Below, piece after piece: positions 6,627-16,041 of a stretch of DNA of 45,103 nucleotides; position 1 is the stretch's first letter; the number at the start of each line of letters is the position of its first letter. The position numbers and the translations under genes are program-made. Origin of the DNA: Acidobacteriota bacterium (GTDB lineage Bacteria; Acidobacteriota; Terriglobia; Bryobacterales; Bryobacteraceae); the NCBI GenBank assembly GCA_016871015.1, contig VFZX01000018.1:1-45103 (forward strand), written 5' to 3'. The notes under the pieces are model-generated. The model was not told the origin of the DNA and did no database searches. It worked only from the letters and a program-made list of their open reading frames with translations.

Positions 6627-8948
6627 CTAACGCGACGGGCACGCGCGAAGCATCAGCCACGCCTCTGCCAACTGCACTGCGCGGCCGGCTCCGCCTTCTC
6701 CCGGACGGCGCTCGAAGCGCAAGCGCAAGTCCCCGTCGGCTGTCGCCTCGCGCGGAATGTCGAATTCAAGCTGCGATACCGGGACCGGTTTCTTGCGCCA
6801 TCCGTGGACCTCGGCGCCGCCATCGGCCAGCAGCCGGAAATCGAAAGGTGCGGCTTCGCCCGCGTAGGTGATCCGGATCTTGTAGCAGGACTCGCGGCCG
6901 AGCCCGGGGTAGTGCAGCTCCAATGGCGAGTCGTCGCGGGATTCGGCGTGCGTCTGCCAGAACACGGGCCACTGTTCGTTCGGACGCTGTGTGGCGGCGC
7001 TGAGCGGCGAGACCAGGTGCGCCGGATCATCGGGATAGGGCTTGCCGCGCACCAGATGCGGCTGGCGCGATGGATTGCCCAGGTCGTCATAGAATCCACC
7101 GGGGCCGGGATTGTCCCAATCGAGAAGCGAGTGGATTCCTGCCATGCGTTGCGCTTCGGAAGGCATCGCACGGATCTGGTCGAACTGGAGCTTGAGCCAT
7201 ACCTTGTTGTTGAGCGGCGTGTCGATCAGGTCGAGATTCGCGCCGCGGCCCACGGCGATCGCCTTGTAGAAAGGGACGCTCAACTGCATGCGAATCGACT
7301 GGAACAGGGCTTCGGCCAGCTCGACTGTGCGGGCGCGCCAATCGGCCGCGACGCGGTGGGTCACGGCGCTATCGAGGATCGCTTCGGCCTGTTGCAGCGC
7401 AAGCTTCGATCCCAACTCGCCCGCCGAGCGAAGCTTCTCACGGGCGCGGTCTTCGAGTGCGGTTTCGTGGATGAGGCGCGCCCGCACATAGGCGTCGTAG
7501 TGAGCGCGGTACTGCGCCTGCTGGAATCGCCAGTTCTGCTGAAGGGCGGGAGTGGCCTCGTGATCCATCTTCTGGAACTGCCTCAGCGTCGTGTAGACGC
7601 TCTCGTTGGCCGTGAGCGGTCCGCGCCAGTTTCGCTCCAACCCGAAAAGGCCTTGCGCGAAACCCTCGGAAAAGCGGTGTCCTATAAAGAAGCGAGAGTA
7701 CTCGCGGAGGATCGCGCCGAGGTCGGCGCCGGGATCCCAGCCGAGTCCGCTCCAGATGATCTTATTGACGTCGTCGTTGCAGCCTTCCGAGTAGGTGATG
7801 AAGCCGGCGGTATGCTGGTTGGTGTGGCGGAAGATGTGGCGCTGATCCACCGGCCGCGGATTGATGGGCTCGCGCTGGAGCGTGACCTGATAGGCAAAGT
7901 CCCAGTTGGGCACCGCGTATTGAGCGCGCAACGAGTGGGTGATGTCCGGATAGTGGCGGATCGGATAGCGCGCCGGAACCTTGGCTCTGAGGTCGGCGAG
8001 GCTGACGCGGATCTGCGGCCCAAAGACGACACCGTCGAGCCACTTGGGCTCCGTTCGCAGGATCGAGTAGAACTCGGTGAGCCATTCGGTTGAGAATCCC
8101 TGGGGCGCGACCCACATCTGCGACTTGGGATGGAAGCGGCGAAGCGAGGCGGCCTGCTTTTCGAGCATCGGCATCAGAAATTTCGGATGCGTGTGGCCGG
8201 GATCGCCGCCGGGAACAAACACCGCGTCGATGCGGGGCAGCTTGCGGAACACCTCGGCCCACTCCTTGAGTGCGAAGTCGACGTCCTTTTGCTGGCCGTA
8301 GTCGGGATCGAGCGCGGGATACCAGATCCAGACGTCGAGTCCGTACTCGTCGCAGATCTTCGACATCCCGGTCATGGTTTCCATCTTCGGCAGCGGGAAG
8401 TGCGGCGAATCGTCGTCGTCATCGGAGCGCGGAGGAATCAGCTCAATCGCGTTCGTTCCGAACACCGCGAGTTCGCGGATGTACTGGTCCCACATGGCAA
8501 GAGTCCAGCCGTCGTAGGAATTGGTCTTCGGCCGGTATCCCAACTGGTGGCCACGCATGGCGACCTTGGGCGCGGTAGTGACGCGGAATCCGTCCGGCGC
8601 TTCGATCATTCCGCGCTCCATTCGCAGGACCCGCAGCAAGTGGCCAATGCCGAACAGCACGCCGCGGGCGTCATTGCCTTCGACGCGAATCCGGTTGCCT
8701 TCGACCGCGATCGTATAGCCTTCCTTCGGTCCGCGATTGGTATTCGAAACAGCGATCACGGGTCCCGCGGGGGGCTGCGTAGCGACCGGCCACCGGATCT
8801 GGCTGCGCTTTTCGACTTCCTCGACGAGCACCTGTACGGCCTTCTTCTCGCGGGCAGAGAACCCGGCAGGAGCGGTGACCATGGCCTGTTTCAGGTCGAG
8901 TGCGATGAGCGGCGCTGTGAGCGCGAGTGAAGTGAAGAAGCGGTTCAT
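6627..8948 (-). CDS. Secreted glycoside hydrolase-like protein (GH20/GH67-type N-domain plus TIM barrel)
   Basis: 773 residues with signal peptide MNRFFTSLALTAPLIALD. Residues about 20-125 form an alpha/beta domain of the kind that precedes the barrel in GH20 hexosaminidases and GH67 alpha-glucuronidases (EGYTIAVEGNRIRVEGNDARGVLFGIGHLLR). A probable TIM barrel follows (about 135-440), with acidic patches such as ELIPPRSDDDDD, the segment WIWYPALDPDYG and the segment FVPGGDPGHTHP. The C-terminal third is mostly helical and ends in a beta-sandwich-like part. I cannot place it in one GH family. The ATG overlaps the stop of the PIG-L deacetylase gene by 4 bp, so the two are made together; an amino-sugar or uronic-acid substrate is a reasonable inference but not shown. 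Confidence 0.75.
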   Translation of the reverse strand: MNRFFTSLALTAPLIALDLKQAMVTAPAGFSAREKKAVQVLVEEVEKRSQIRWPVATQPPAGPVIAVSNTNRGPKEGYTIAVEGNRIRVEGNDARGVLFGIGHLLRVLRMERGMIEAPDGFRVTTAPKVAMRGHQLGYRPKTNSYDGWTLAMWDQYIRELAVFGTNAIELIPPRSDDDDDSPHFPLPKMETMTGMSKICDEYGLDVWIWYPALDPDYGQQKDVDFALKEWAEVFRKLPRIDAVFVPGGDPGHTHPKFLMPMLEKQAASLRRFHPKSQMWVAPQGFSTEWLTEFYSILRTEPKWLDGVVFGPQIRVSLADLRAKVPARYPIRHYPDITHSLRAQYAVPNWDFAYQVTLQREPINPRPVDQRHIFRHTNQHTAGFITYSEGCNDDVNKIIWSGLGWDPGADLGAILREYSRFFIGHRFSEGFAQGLFGLERNWRGPLTANESVYTTLRQFQKMDHEATPALQQNWRFQQAQYRAHYDAYVRARLIHETALEDRAREKLRSAGELGSKLALQQAEAILDSAVTHRVAADWRARTVELAEALFQSIRMQLSVPFYKAIAVGRGANLDLIDTPLNNKVWLKLQFDQIRAMPSEAQRMAGIHSLLDWDNPGPGGFYDDLGNPSRQPHLVRGKPYPDDPAHLVSPLSAATQRPNEQWPVFWQTHAESRDDSPLELHYPGLGRESCYKIRITYAGEAAPFDFRLLADGGAEVHGWRKKPVPVSQLEFDIPREATADGDLRLRFERRPGEGGAGRAVQLAEAWLMLRACPSR

Positions 8949-9799
8949 TTAGGAAACATCCTGCTGAGCTCTTCGAGGTTCGGGCGGCGGCCGTATTCGC
9001 ACAGCTCGAACTGTTCGACACGGGTGACGGCGGCGGCTCGCTCCCTGCCATAGCGGCGGTCGAGCGTGGCGCGAGTTTCAGCCGAGATGGGCTGCACGCG
9101 CCCTTTCGACAGCCACACCTTGCGCTCGGCCGGAGTCTTGGGAACTTCGTGCAAGCGGTGGTCGACCCAGGGCAGCCATTCGTAGAACTGTGACACGTGG
9201 GCGTCGAGGGCGTGGACCTTCTGTTCCCAGATGTCGTCGAGCGCGACCACCACGTCAGGCCGGAAGGGCGAGGGCTTCTGGAATCCGTCCTGGTAGTAGA
9301 GGAAAACCGGGTTGTTCTCGAGCGGCGGGACGTCGGGCGTGACATTGGGGACGACGACCATGTAGGCCGCATCCTGGATCAGGACGCCGGTGTAGCGGTG
9401 GTCCGGGTGGTAGTCGTTCGGACGCGGTGCGATCACGACGTCGGCTTTCCATCGCCGGATCGCACGGATCACCTGACGCCGGACCTCGAGGTTGGGCGTC
9501 AGCTCGCCGTCATGGTTGTCAAACACTTCGTACTCGGCGATACCCAGCCGCCGGGCCGATTCCTGCGTTTCGGCGAAGCGGCGCTTGGCGAGCATGCCGC
9601 CGCCCATTTCATGATGGCCCGCGTCGCCATTGGTCACCGAGACGAATTTCACCGTGTGTCCATCACGCGCGAACTTGTAGGCGGTGCCGCCGAACTTGAT
9701 ATCGCAGTCGTCGGGATGCGCGCCGAAGGCGATGATACGGAGTTTGCGGTCCTGCGCGGCCGCGGTGAGCATGGCGAGGAGAAGTATACAGAATCGCAT
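8945..9799 (-). CDS. PIG-L/LmbE family deacetylase, secreted
   Basis: 284 residues with signal peptide MRFCILLLAMLTAAAQ. The PIG-L zinc motif AHPDDCD occurs at about residues 27-33 (His and Asp ligands, with the following Asp as base), and the third ligand motif HPDHRYTG at about 137-144. Members remove N-acetyl groups from GlcNAc-type sugars (PIG-L, MshB, BshB). A signal peptide places this one outside the cytoplasm, unlike MshB or BshB, so a role in thiol cofactor synthesis is unlikely. The gene starts 7 bp after the flippase-like gene and overlaps the glycosidase-like gene, which suggests joint processing of an acetylated sugar. Confidence 0.9.
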   Translation of the reverse strand: MRFCILLLAMLTAAAQDRKLRIIAFGAHPDDCDIKFGGTAYKFARDGHTVKFVSVTNGDAGHHEMGGGMLAKRRFAETQESARRLGIAEYEVFDNHDGELTPNLEVRRQVIRAIRRWKADVVIAPRPNDYHPDHRYTGVLIQDAAYMVVVPNVTPDVPPLENNPVFLYYQDGFQKPSPFRPDVVVALDDIWEQKVHALDAHVSQFYEWLPWVDHRLHEVPKTPAERKVWLSKGRVQPISAETRATLDRRYGRERAAAVTRVEQFELCEYGRRPNLEELSRMFPK

Positions 9800-9806
9800 G
9801 GGAGCC

Positions 9807-10817
9807 TCAGTGGCTGGCGAAATGTTCGTGGGCGTCGCGATGGATCTCGGTGAGCCGCATCCGGGTGGCGATCAAAGCGATGAATCCGCCCAACAGAAGC
9901 GGCACCGTCACCACCAGGAAGAGGAACGTCGCAAAGCCAGTCGCGTCCGCTTTGTCCAGTCCAAACAAGCTTAACCCGGCGATGACCAGGGCCTGGAAGG
10001 TACCAACGTTGCCGGGCGCGTTGGGCAGGATCGTACCGGTGCGAAGGATGATGAACACCACCACCGCCGCGCCGAAGGAGAGATCCAAATGATAACCACG
10101 CATCAGGAAGAAGATCGGAAAGATCTGGAGGATCAGGTACAGCAAGCTGAGAAGCGCGGCCCACAGGAAAGACCGGGAGCGGCCCATTCCGTGCACCCCG
10201 TCGATCACCGACTGAAGCGTGCGGCCCCAGGGCGTGGCAGCGACCATTTCGTGCGCGTGGCGGCGGTAGATCACGGAGGCGGCGGCGAGGCCGCCGGCGA
10301 TGAGCATGACCACCATCAGGATACGCGCGACGTTGTCGATCCACCCGGGGAGGTCGATGAATTTGCCGAGCACCCAGAATCCGGCGACCAGCCAGGCGCC
10401 GTCGAGAAGCCGCTCGATGATCGCCGACGAGAAGACGACCGAGAGCGGCAGCCGTGTCCAACGGCGCTGGAGGTAGCAGCGGATGATCTCGCCGCTGCGA
10501 AGCGGCAGGATCTCATTGGCGAAGAGTCCGATGTAGATGGCCTGGACCGATTTCCACTTTGAGACCTTGGGACCCAGGGGACTGAGCAGCACCGACCAGC
10601 GCCAGCCCTGGCAGATGTAGACGAACACGTCCGCGACAACGGCTGCCGTCACCCAGCCCCAATGGGTCGCCCGGAGCTTGGGCAGTTCCCGGTGCCAGTC
10701 GAAGCCGCGATACACCCAGATCAGGCACGCAATCGAAACCCCGTATCCTAACGCGGGTATCAACCATGACCGGCTCCGGGCTGCATTTTCCACCTTCCGC
10801 TGCTGTGTGGGATCCAA
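9807..10817 (-). CDS. YbhN/UPF0104-type flippase-like integral membrane protein
   Basis: 336 residues with about eight hydrophobic segments, of the lysylphosphatidylglycerol synthase transmembrane-domain family (PF03706-like). Characteristic stretches are GWVTAAVVADVFVYICQGWRW, here broken as VTAAVVAD and YICQGWRWSVLL, then IGLFANEILPLRSGEIIRCY and PNAPGNVGTFQALV. The family includes flippases for lipid-linked substrates and membrane-domain homologues without a synthase part, as here. The start is TTG at 10817 (LDPTQQ...); an ATG 8 bp upstream is out of frame. It is the first gene of the minus-strand operon leading to the deacetylase and glycosidase, and is divergent from the beta-oxidation operon with 49 bp between starts. 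Confidence 0.85.
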   Translation of the reverse strand: MDPTQQRKVENAARSRSWLIPALGYGVSIACLIWVYRGFDWHRELPKLRATHWGWVTAAVVADVFVYICQGWRWSVLLSPLGPKVSKWKSVQAIYIGLFANEILPLRSGEIIRCYLQRRWTRLPLSVVFSSAIIERLLDGAWLVAGFWVLGKFIDLPGWIDNVARILMVVMLIAGGLAAASVIYRRHAHEMVAATPWGRTLQSVIDGVHGMGRSRSFLWAALLSLLYLILQIFPIFFLMRGYHLDLSFGAAVVVFIILRTGTILPNAPGNVGTFQALVIAGLSLFGLDKADATGFATFLFLVVTVPLLLGGFIALIATRMRLTEIHRDAHEHFASH

Positions 10818-10866
10818 GCAGACATGATAGCTGTTCCGCTAAACTCCATTGTTGGAATTGCCTGGA

Positions 10867-13146
10867 ATGAGAATGATCCATCGGGTTGCGGTGCTTGGAG
10901 CGGGCACGATGGGCTCCCGGATAGCAGCCCATTTTTCGAACGCGGGGATCCCCGCGCTGCTGCTGGACGTGACGCCCGAGGCCGCGCGCAAGGGCCTCGA
11001 GACAGCGGCCAAAGCGAAACCGGCAGCGTTCTTCACGGACGCCGGCGTGGCCCGCGTCACCACCGGCGGATTCGACGACAGCCTAGCCGGGATTGCCGGA
11101 TGCGACTGGGTGATCGAGGCAGTCACCGAACGGTTGGACATCAAGCGCGAGCTCTGGGCTCGCGTGGCGGCGGTAGCGAGTCCCGGCGCGATCCTGTCGA
11201 CGAACACGAGCGGAATTCCGCTGGCGGCGATCACCGAGGGCTTCGATGCTTCGTTCCGCGCGCGGTTCCTGGGCACGCACTTTTTCAACCCGCCGCGTTA
11301 CCTTCATCTCGCCGAGCTGATTCCGCTGCCGGAGACCGCGCCGGAAGTGGCCGCGTTCGTCGAGGACTTTTGCGGGCGGCGGCTGGGCAAGGGCGTGGTC
11401 CGGTGCAAGGACACACCGAACTTCATCGGCAACCGGATCGGCTGCTTCTTCGGCGCGACGATCTATAAGAACACGGTGGAGGGCGGATACACGATCGAAG
11501 AGGTGGACGCGCTCACCGGATCGCTCATCGGGCTGCCGAACAGCGCCAGCTTCCGGCTGATCGACATCGTCGGCCTGGACGTCTGGGCGCACGTGGGGCG
11601 CAACCTGTACGATCTCGTTCCGGAAGATCCGTGGCGCGAGCGGTTCCTGCCGCCGCCGTTCGTCAACCAGATGATCGAGCGCGGCTGGCTGGGCGAGAAA
11701 TCCGGCCAGGGATTCTACCGGCGCGTGGGCAAGGATAAGACGATCGAGGCGCTCGATCTCAACACGCTCGAATACCATCCGTCGAAGAAGGCGTCCTTCG
11801 CCACGGTGGAGGCGGCACGGAACATCGAGGACCTGCCCAGGCGGCTCCAGACGCTGGTGGACTCGCGCGACCGCGCTGGAAGCTTCTTGTGGAACGTGTT
11901 CAGCGACGTGTTCCTGTACTCCGCCGAGCGCATTCCTGAGATCTCGGACCGGATCGTCGAGGTGGACCGGGCGATGCGCTGGGGTTACGCGCACACGTTT
12001 GGTCCATTCGAGCTGTGGGACGCGCTGGGATTCGAGAAGACGGCGCGAAGGATCGAGTCCGAGGGCCGGGCGCTGCCGGAGAACGTGGCACGGATGCTCG
12101 TGGCCGGCGCGAAGTCGTTCTATCAGGAAGAAGCCGGCCGCGCGCGCTACTTCGATCTGGAGGCGGGCGCGTACCAGCCGGAAGAGCCGCCCGCCGGCGT
12201 GACGTTGCTGCGCCGGTGTTCGACGGTGAAGTCCAATGCAGGCGCCTCGCTGAAGGATTTGGGCGACGGCGTGCTGTGCCTCGAGTTCCACTCGAAACTC
12301 AACACGCTGGGCGAAGACACAGTGTCGATGATGTACGCCGGCGTCGAGGAGGCGGCGAAGAATTGGCAGGCGCTGGTGGTCGCGAATCAAGGACCGGACT
12401 TCAGCGCGGGAGCCAACTTGATGCTGGTGCTGCTGGCGGCGCAGGATGGCGAGTGGGATGAGTTGAACGCCGCGGTGCACCGGTTCCAGCAAGCCTGCAT
12501 GGCGCTGAAGTGTTCACCCAAGCCGGTGGTCGTGGCGCCGTTCGGCAGGACCCTGGGCGGCGGATGCGAGATCGCGATGCATGGGGCGCGGGTGCAGGCC
12601 TCGGCCGAGGCGTACATGGGGCTGGTGGAGGTGGGCGTGGGCGTGGTGCCCGCGGGTGGCGGCTGCAAGGAGCTGCTGATCCGGCTCAAGGACGCACGCA
12701 AGGCGTTCGAGCAGATCGGGTACGCGAAGGTGTCTACGAGCGCGGAAGAGGCACGGACACTGAGGTACCTGTCGCGCGAGGACGGTGTCACAATGAATCC
12801 GGACTGCCTGGTGGCGGATGCAAAAGACGTAGCGCTCGCGTTGGCGCGCGACTATGTCCCCGTGCGTCCCGGGATGGTGACCGTGGGCGGCGGCGCGGCA
12901 TACGCACTTCTGAAGATGGGCGCCTGGATGGCGCGGCAGGGCGGATTCATCACCGAATACGACATGGTAGTGGCCCAGAAGCTCGCGCACGTGTTGAGCG
13001 GCGGCCGGGTGACCGGGGAACAGCAGGTGAGCGAGCAGTACGTGCTCGACCTGGAACGTGAGGCGTTCCTGAGCCTGTGCGGGGATCCGCGCACGCAGGC
13101 ACGCATGCAGCATATGCTGAAAACGGGCAAGCCGCTTCGCAACTGA
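10867..13146 (+). CDS. fadN: 3-hydroxyacyl-CoA dehydrogenase/enoyl-CoA hydratase fusion (FadN type)
   Basis: About 759 residues from ATG at 10867; a TTG at 10849 is also in frame but would place six extra residues before the Rossmann strand. The order is NAD-binding domain first (VAVLGAGTMGSRIAAHF, residues 6-22), then the C-terminal dehydrogenase domains (IGNRIGCFF, QGFYRRVG), then an enoyl-CoA hydratase domain (about 455-700, with FSAGANLM, TLGGGCEIAMHG and GLVEVGVGVVPAGGG carrying the expected Glu residues). This order is that of Bacillus FadN, not of E. coli FadB, where the hydratase comes first. It carries out hydration of trans-2-enoyl-CoA and oxidation of L-3-hydroxyacyl-CoA in fatty acid beta-oxidation. 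Thiolase follows after 12 bp. Confidence 0.95.
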   Translation: MRMIHRVAVLGAGTMGSRIAAHFSNAGIPALLLDVTPEAARKGLETAAKAKPAAFFTDAGVARVTTGGFDDSLAGIAGCDWVIEAVTERLDIKRELWARVAAVASPGAILSTNTSGIPLAAITEGFDASFRARFLGTHFFNPPRYLHLAELIPLPETAPEVAAFVEDFCGRRLGKGVVRCKDTPNFIGNRIGCFFGATIYKNTVEGGYTIEEVDALTGSLIGLPNSASFRLIDIVGLDVWAHVGRNLYDLVPEDPWRERFLPPPFVNQMIERGWLGEKSGQGFYRRVGKDKTIEALDLNTLEYHPSKKASFATVEAARNIEDLPRRLQTLVDSRDRAGSFLWNVFSDVFLYSAERIPEISDRIVEVDRAMRWGYAHTFGPFELWDALGFEKTARRIESEGRALPENVARMLVAGAKSFYQEEAGRARYFDLEAGAYQPEEPPAGVTLLRRCSTVKSNAGASLKDLGDGVLCLEFHSKLNTLGEDTVSMMYAGVEEAAKNWQALVVANQGPDFSAGANLMLVLLAAQDGEWDELNAAVHRFQQACMALKCSPKPVVVAPFGRTLGGGCEIAMHGARVQASAEAYMGLVEVGVGVVPAGGGCKELLIRLKDARKAFEQIGYAKVSTSAEEARTLRYLSREDGVTMNPDCLVADAKDVALALARDYVPVRPGMVTVGGGAAYALLKMGAWMARQGGFITEYDMVVAQKLAHVLSGGRVTGEQQVSEQYVLDLEREAFLSLCGDPRTQARMQHMLKTGKPLRN

Positions 13147-13158
13147 AGGAGATTCACG

Positions 13159-14334
13159 ATGCAGGAAGCTGTGATCATCGACTGCCTGCGGACAGCCGTG
13201 GGCAAGGCCGGACGGGGATCGTTGCGCAACACGCGTCCAGACGACCTGGCTGCGTTCACCATCCGCGGGCTGCTAGACCGCTATCCGGCGCTTCCACCGG
13301 ACCAGGTGGACGACGTGATCCTGGGCTGCGCCATGCCCGAGGGTGAACAAGGCATGAACATGGCGCGTGTCGCGGCGTTGCGCGCGGGACTGCCGGACTC
13401 GGTTCCAGCGGTTACGATCAACCGGTTCTGCTCGTCGGGATTGCAGTCCATTGCAATGGCGGCGGAGAAGATCCGTTCGGGCGGTGCCGAGGTGGTCATC
13501 GCGGGCGGCAGCGAGTCAATGTCGATGATCCCAATGTCGGGACTGAAACCCGCTCCGAATCCGTGGATGGTGGACCACCGTCCCGAGATCTACATCAACA
13601 TGGGACTCACCGCGGAGAACGTGCGCACACGGTTCGGGATCACGCGCGAGCAGGCGGACGCGTTCTCCTACCGCAGCCACAGGAACGCGCTCGCGGCACA
13701 GGCGGAGAACAAGTTCGCCGATGAGATCGTGCCAGTGGAAGTGGAGTCCACCGTTCCGAACGGGGGCAAGCCGCACACGCAGAACAAGACGTTCGCGGTG
13801 GATGAAGGTCCACGCGCGGACACTTCGGTAGAGGCTCTGGCCAAGCTCAAGCCTGTGTTTCACACGCAGGGAACGGTGACCGCAGGGAATTCGTCACAAA
13901 CGAGCGACGGAGCGGCGGCGGCGCTCGTCATGTCGGAACGGAAGGCGCGCGAGTTAGGGTTGACGCCCATGGCGCGGTTCGCCGGATTCGCAGTGGGAGG
14001 CGTCGCGCCGGAGATCATGGGAATTGGTCCGGTGGTGGCGATTCCGAAGGCGCTGCGGCTGGCTGGCGTGAAGCTCGATGATGTTGGCGTCATCGAGTTG
14101 AACGAAGCATTCGCATGCCAGGCGCTGGCGGTGATCCAGGAGGCAGGGCTGAATCCGGACATCGTCAACGTGAACGGCGGCGCGGTGGCATTGGGCCATC
14201 CGCTAGGATGCACGGGAGCCAAGCTAACCGCATCGATCCTGCGCGAGATGCGGCGGCGCGACGCGCGCTACGGCATGGTGACGCTGTGCATCGGCGGCGG
14301 ACAAGGCGCGGCGGGAATTCTCGAGTTGATGTAG
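13159..14334 (+). CDS. fadA: Thiolase (acetyl-CoA C-acyltransferase), FadA type
   Basis: 391 residues, the normal length of the family. The acyl-carrying Cys91 lies in NRFCSSGLQ, the catalytic His347 in [14 protein letters not shown], and the second catalytic Cys377 in [10 protein letters not shown]. It cleaves 3-ketoacyl-CoA with CoA to acetyl-CoA in the last step of beta-oxidation. An AAGGAG site stands 8 nt before the ATG. It lies between the dehydrogenase/hydratase fusion and the acyl-CoA dehydrogenase, so all steps of the cycle are encoded together. Confidence 0.95.
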   Translation: MQEAVIIDCLRTAVGKAGRGSLRNTRPDDLAAFTIRGLLDRYPALPPDQVDDVILGCAMPEGEQGMNMARVAALRAGLPDSVPAVTINRFCSSGLQSIAMAAEKIRSGGAEVVIAGGSESMSMIPMSGLKPAPNPWMVDHRPEIYINMGLTAENVRTRFGITREQADAFSYRSHRNALAAQAENKFADEIVPVEVESTVPNGGKPHTQNKTFAVDEGPRADTSVEALAKLKPVFHTQGTVTAGNSSQTSDGAAAALVMSERKARELGLTPMARFAGFAVGGVAPEIMGIGPVVAIPKALRLAGVKLDDVGVIELNEAFACQALAVIQEAGLNPDIVNVNGGAVALGHPLGCTGAKLTASILREMRRRDARYGMVTLCIGGGQGAAGILELM

Positions 14335-14343
14335 GAGGACACC

Positions 14344-16041
14344 ATGGCAACCGGCGGCGGATTTTTGCTCGAAGATGCATTGGACATTTTCACCCCGGAG
14401 GACTTCACCGACGAGCACCGGGACATCGCGCGGACGACGGAGGAGTTCTACAACAAAGAAGTCGCACCGAATCTCGAAGCGATCCAGCACCATGAACCGG
14501 GTGTCGCGGTGGGAATCGTGCGGAAAGCGGCTGCGCTCGGGTTGACGGCGGTAGTGGTCCCCGAAGAGTACGGCGGCATGGAGATGGATCTCGTCTCGTC
14601 GATGGTGGTGGCCGAGAAACTTGCCCGCGACGCATCGTATTCAGGCTGGCACGGCGCGCACGCGGGAATCGGGACGCTGCCGCTGTTGTTGTTCGGCAAT
14701 GAACAACAGAAGAAGAAGTACCTGCCGCGGCTGGCGAGCGCCGAGTTGATCGGAGCGTATTGTCTGAGCGAGCCGCATTGCGGATCGGATGCGCTGGCGG
14801 CAAAGACACGCGCGGACTTGAGCGCCGACGGCACCCACTACATCCTCAACGGCCAGAAGATGTGGATCACCAACGGTGGCGGCGCGGACCTCTACACGGT
14901 GTTCGCCAAGGTGGGAGGCGAGCACTTTTCGGCGTTTCTCGTCGAGCGCGCCTGGCCGGGCGTGAGTCCTGGAGCGGAAGAGAAGAAGATGGGCATCAAG
15001 GGCAGCTCCACGACGGCGGTGTACCTGGACAATGTGAAAGTGCCGGTGGAAAATCTCCTCGGCGAGACAGGCAAGGGCCACCTGATCGCATTCAATATTC
15101 TGAACCTTGGGCGGCTCAAGCTGGGGCCTGGAACGTGCGGCGGCGCCAAGCACGTGCTGTCGGTTTGCCTCAAGTACGCGAAGGAGCGCAAGGCGTTTGG
15201 CAAGTCCATCGCGGAGTTCGGCATGATCCAGCACAAGCTCGCTGAAATGGCGGTCCGGATCTTCGCGTCAGAGACGGTGAGCTACCGGGTGGCGGGCATG
15301 ATCCAGTGCCAATTGCAGGGATTCTCGTGGAGCCAGCCGGACGCGGCGCAGCGCATGATGAAGGCGGCGGAGGAGTTCGCAGCGGAATGCTCCTACGTCA
15401 AGGTGTTCGCCAGTGAAGTCATCGACTACGTGACCGACGAGGGCGTTCAGATCCACGGCGGATACGGCTACCATCAGGACTACGCGGTGGAGCGTGCGTA
15501 TCGAGATTCTCGTATCAATAGAATTTTCGAGGGCACCAACGAGATCAACCGGATGCTCGCCACGGGAATGCTGCTCAAGCGCGCGCAACGCGGCCGCCTG
15601 GGACTGGTGGAGGCGGTGAAGGCGCTGATGGCGGATCCGTCCGCGGCGTCCACTCCAGCCGGAAATGCGAAGAAGGCCGCGCTGTTGTGTCTGGGTGTGG
15701 CGTATCAGAAGCACCTCAACGGGCTTGAAGAGCAGCAGGAGATCCTGGCGGCGATCACGGACGTGGCGATGAACGCGTTCGTGATGGAGTCGGTGGCGTG
15801 CCGGGCGCGCAAGAGCGGATCGGCGCTGATGGCGGACTACGCGGCGGTGTTCACGCAGGAAGCGATGGAAACGGTGGAGTCGGCGGGACGCACGGTGATC
15901 GCGGCGTGTTCCGAAGGCGATGCCATGCGGGTGAACCTGCAGTTGCTGAAGCGCTTCACCAAGATCGAACCGGTGGACGTGATCGCGAGGCGGCGCGCGA
16001 TCGCAGGGCGGTTGCTGGACACGGGCCGCTACGTTGTCTAG
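14344..16041 (+). CDS. fadE: Acyl-CoA dehydrogenase, VLCAD/Bacillus FadE type
   Basis: 565 residues, longer than the 380-residue short/medium-chain enzymes because of a C-terminal extension (about 400-560), as in Bacillus FadE and mitochondrial VLCAD. The FAD/substrate motifs YCLSEPHCGSDA and GQKMWITNGG are present, as are the HGGYGYHQDYAVER segment and FEGTNEINR, whose Glu is the expected catalytic base. It introduces the trans-2 double bond into acyl-CoA and passes electrons to ETF. An AGGAGG-like site (TAGGAGGACACC) overlaps the thiolase stop. No ETF genes are in the window. Confidence 0.95.
   Translation: MATGGGFLLEDALDIFTPEDFTDEHRDIARTTEEFYNKEVAPNLEAIQHHEPGVAVGIVRKAAALGLTAVVVPEEYGGMEMDLVSSMVVAEKLARDASYSGWHGAHAGIGTLPLLLFGNEQQKKKYLPRLASAELIGAYCLSEPHCGSDALAAKTRADLSADGTHYILNGQKMWITNGGGADLYTVFAKVGGEHFSAFLVERAWPGVSPGAEEKKMGIKGSSTTAVYLDNVKVPVENLLGETGKGHLIAFNILNLGRLKLGPGTCGGAKHVLSVCLKYAKERKAFGKSIAEFGMIQHKLAEMAVRIFASETVSYRVAGMIQCQLQGFSWSQPDAAQRMMKAAEEFAAECSYVKVFASEVIDYVTDEGVQIHGGYGYHQDYAVERAYRDSRINRIFEGTNEINRMLATGMLLKRAQRGRLGLVEAVKALMADPSAASTPAGNAKKAALLCLGVAYQKHLNGLEEQQEILAAITDVAMNAFVMESVACRARKSGSALMADYAAVFTQEAMETVESAGRTVIAACSEGDAMRVNLQLLKRFTKIEPVDVIARRRAIAGRLLDTGRYVV

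Noticed and set aside
8945-9799. PIG-L protein as BshB or MshB of thiol biosynthesis
   Set aside because: A signal peptide and the glycosidase neighbour do not fit a cytoplasmic thiol pathway, and no other thiol gene is nearby.
9807-10817. Flippase-like protein as a full lysylphosphatidylglycerol synthase (MprF)
   Set aside because: Only the membrane domain is present; the catalytic GNAT-like C-terminal domain of MprF is missing.
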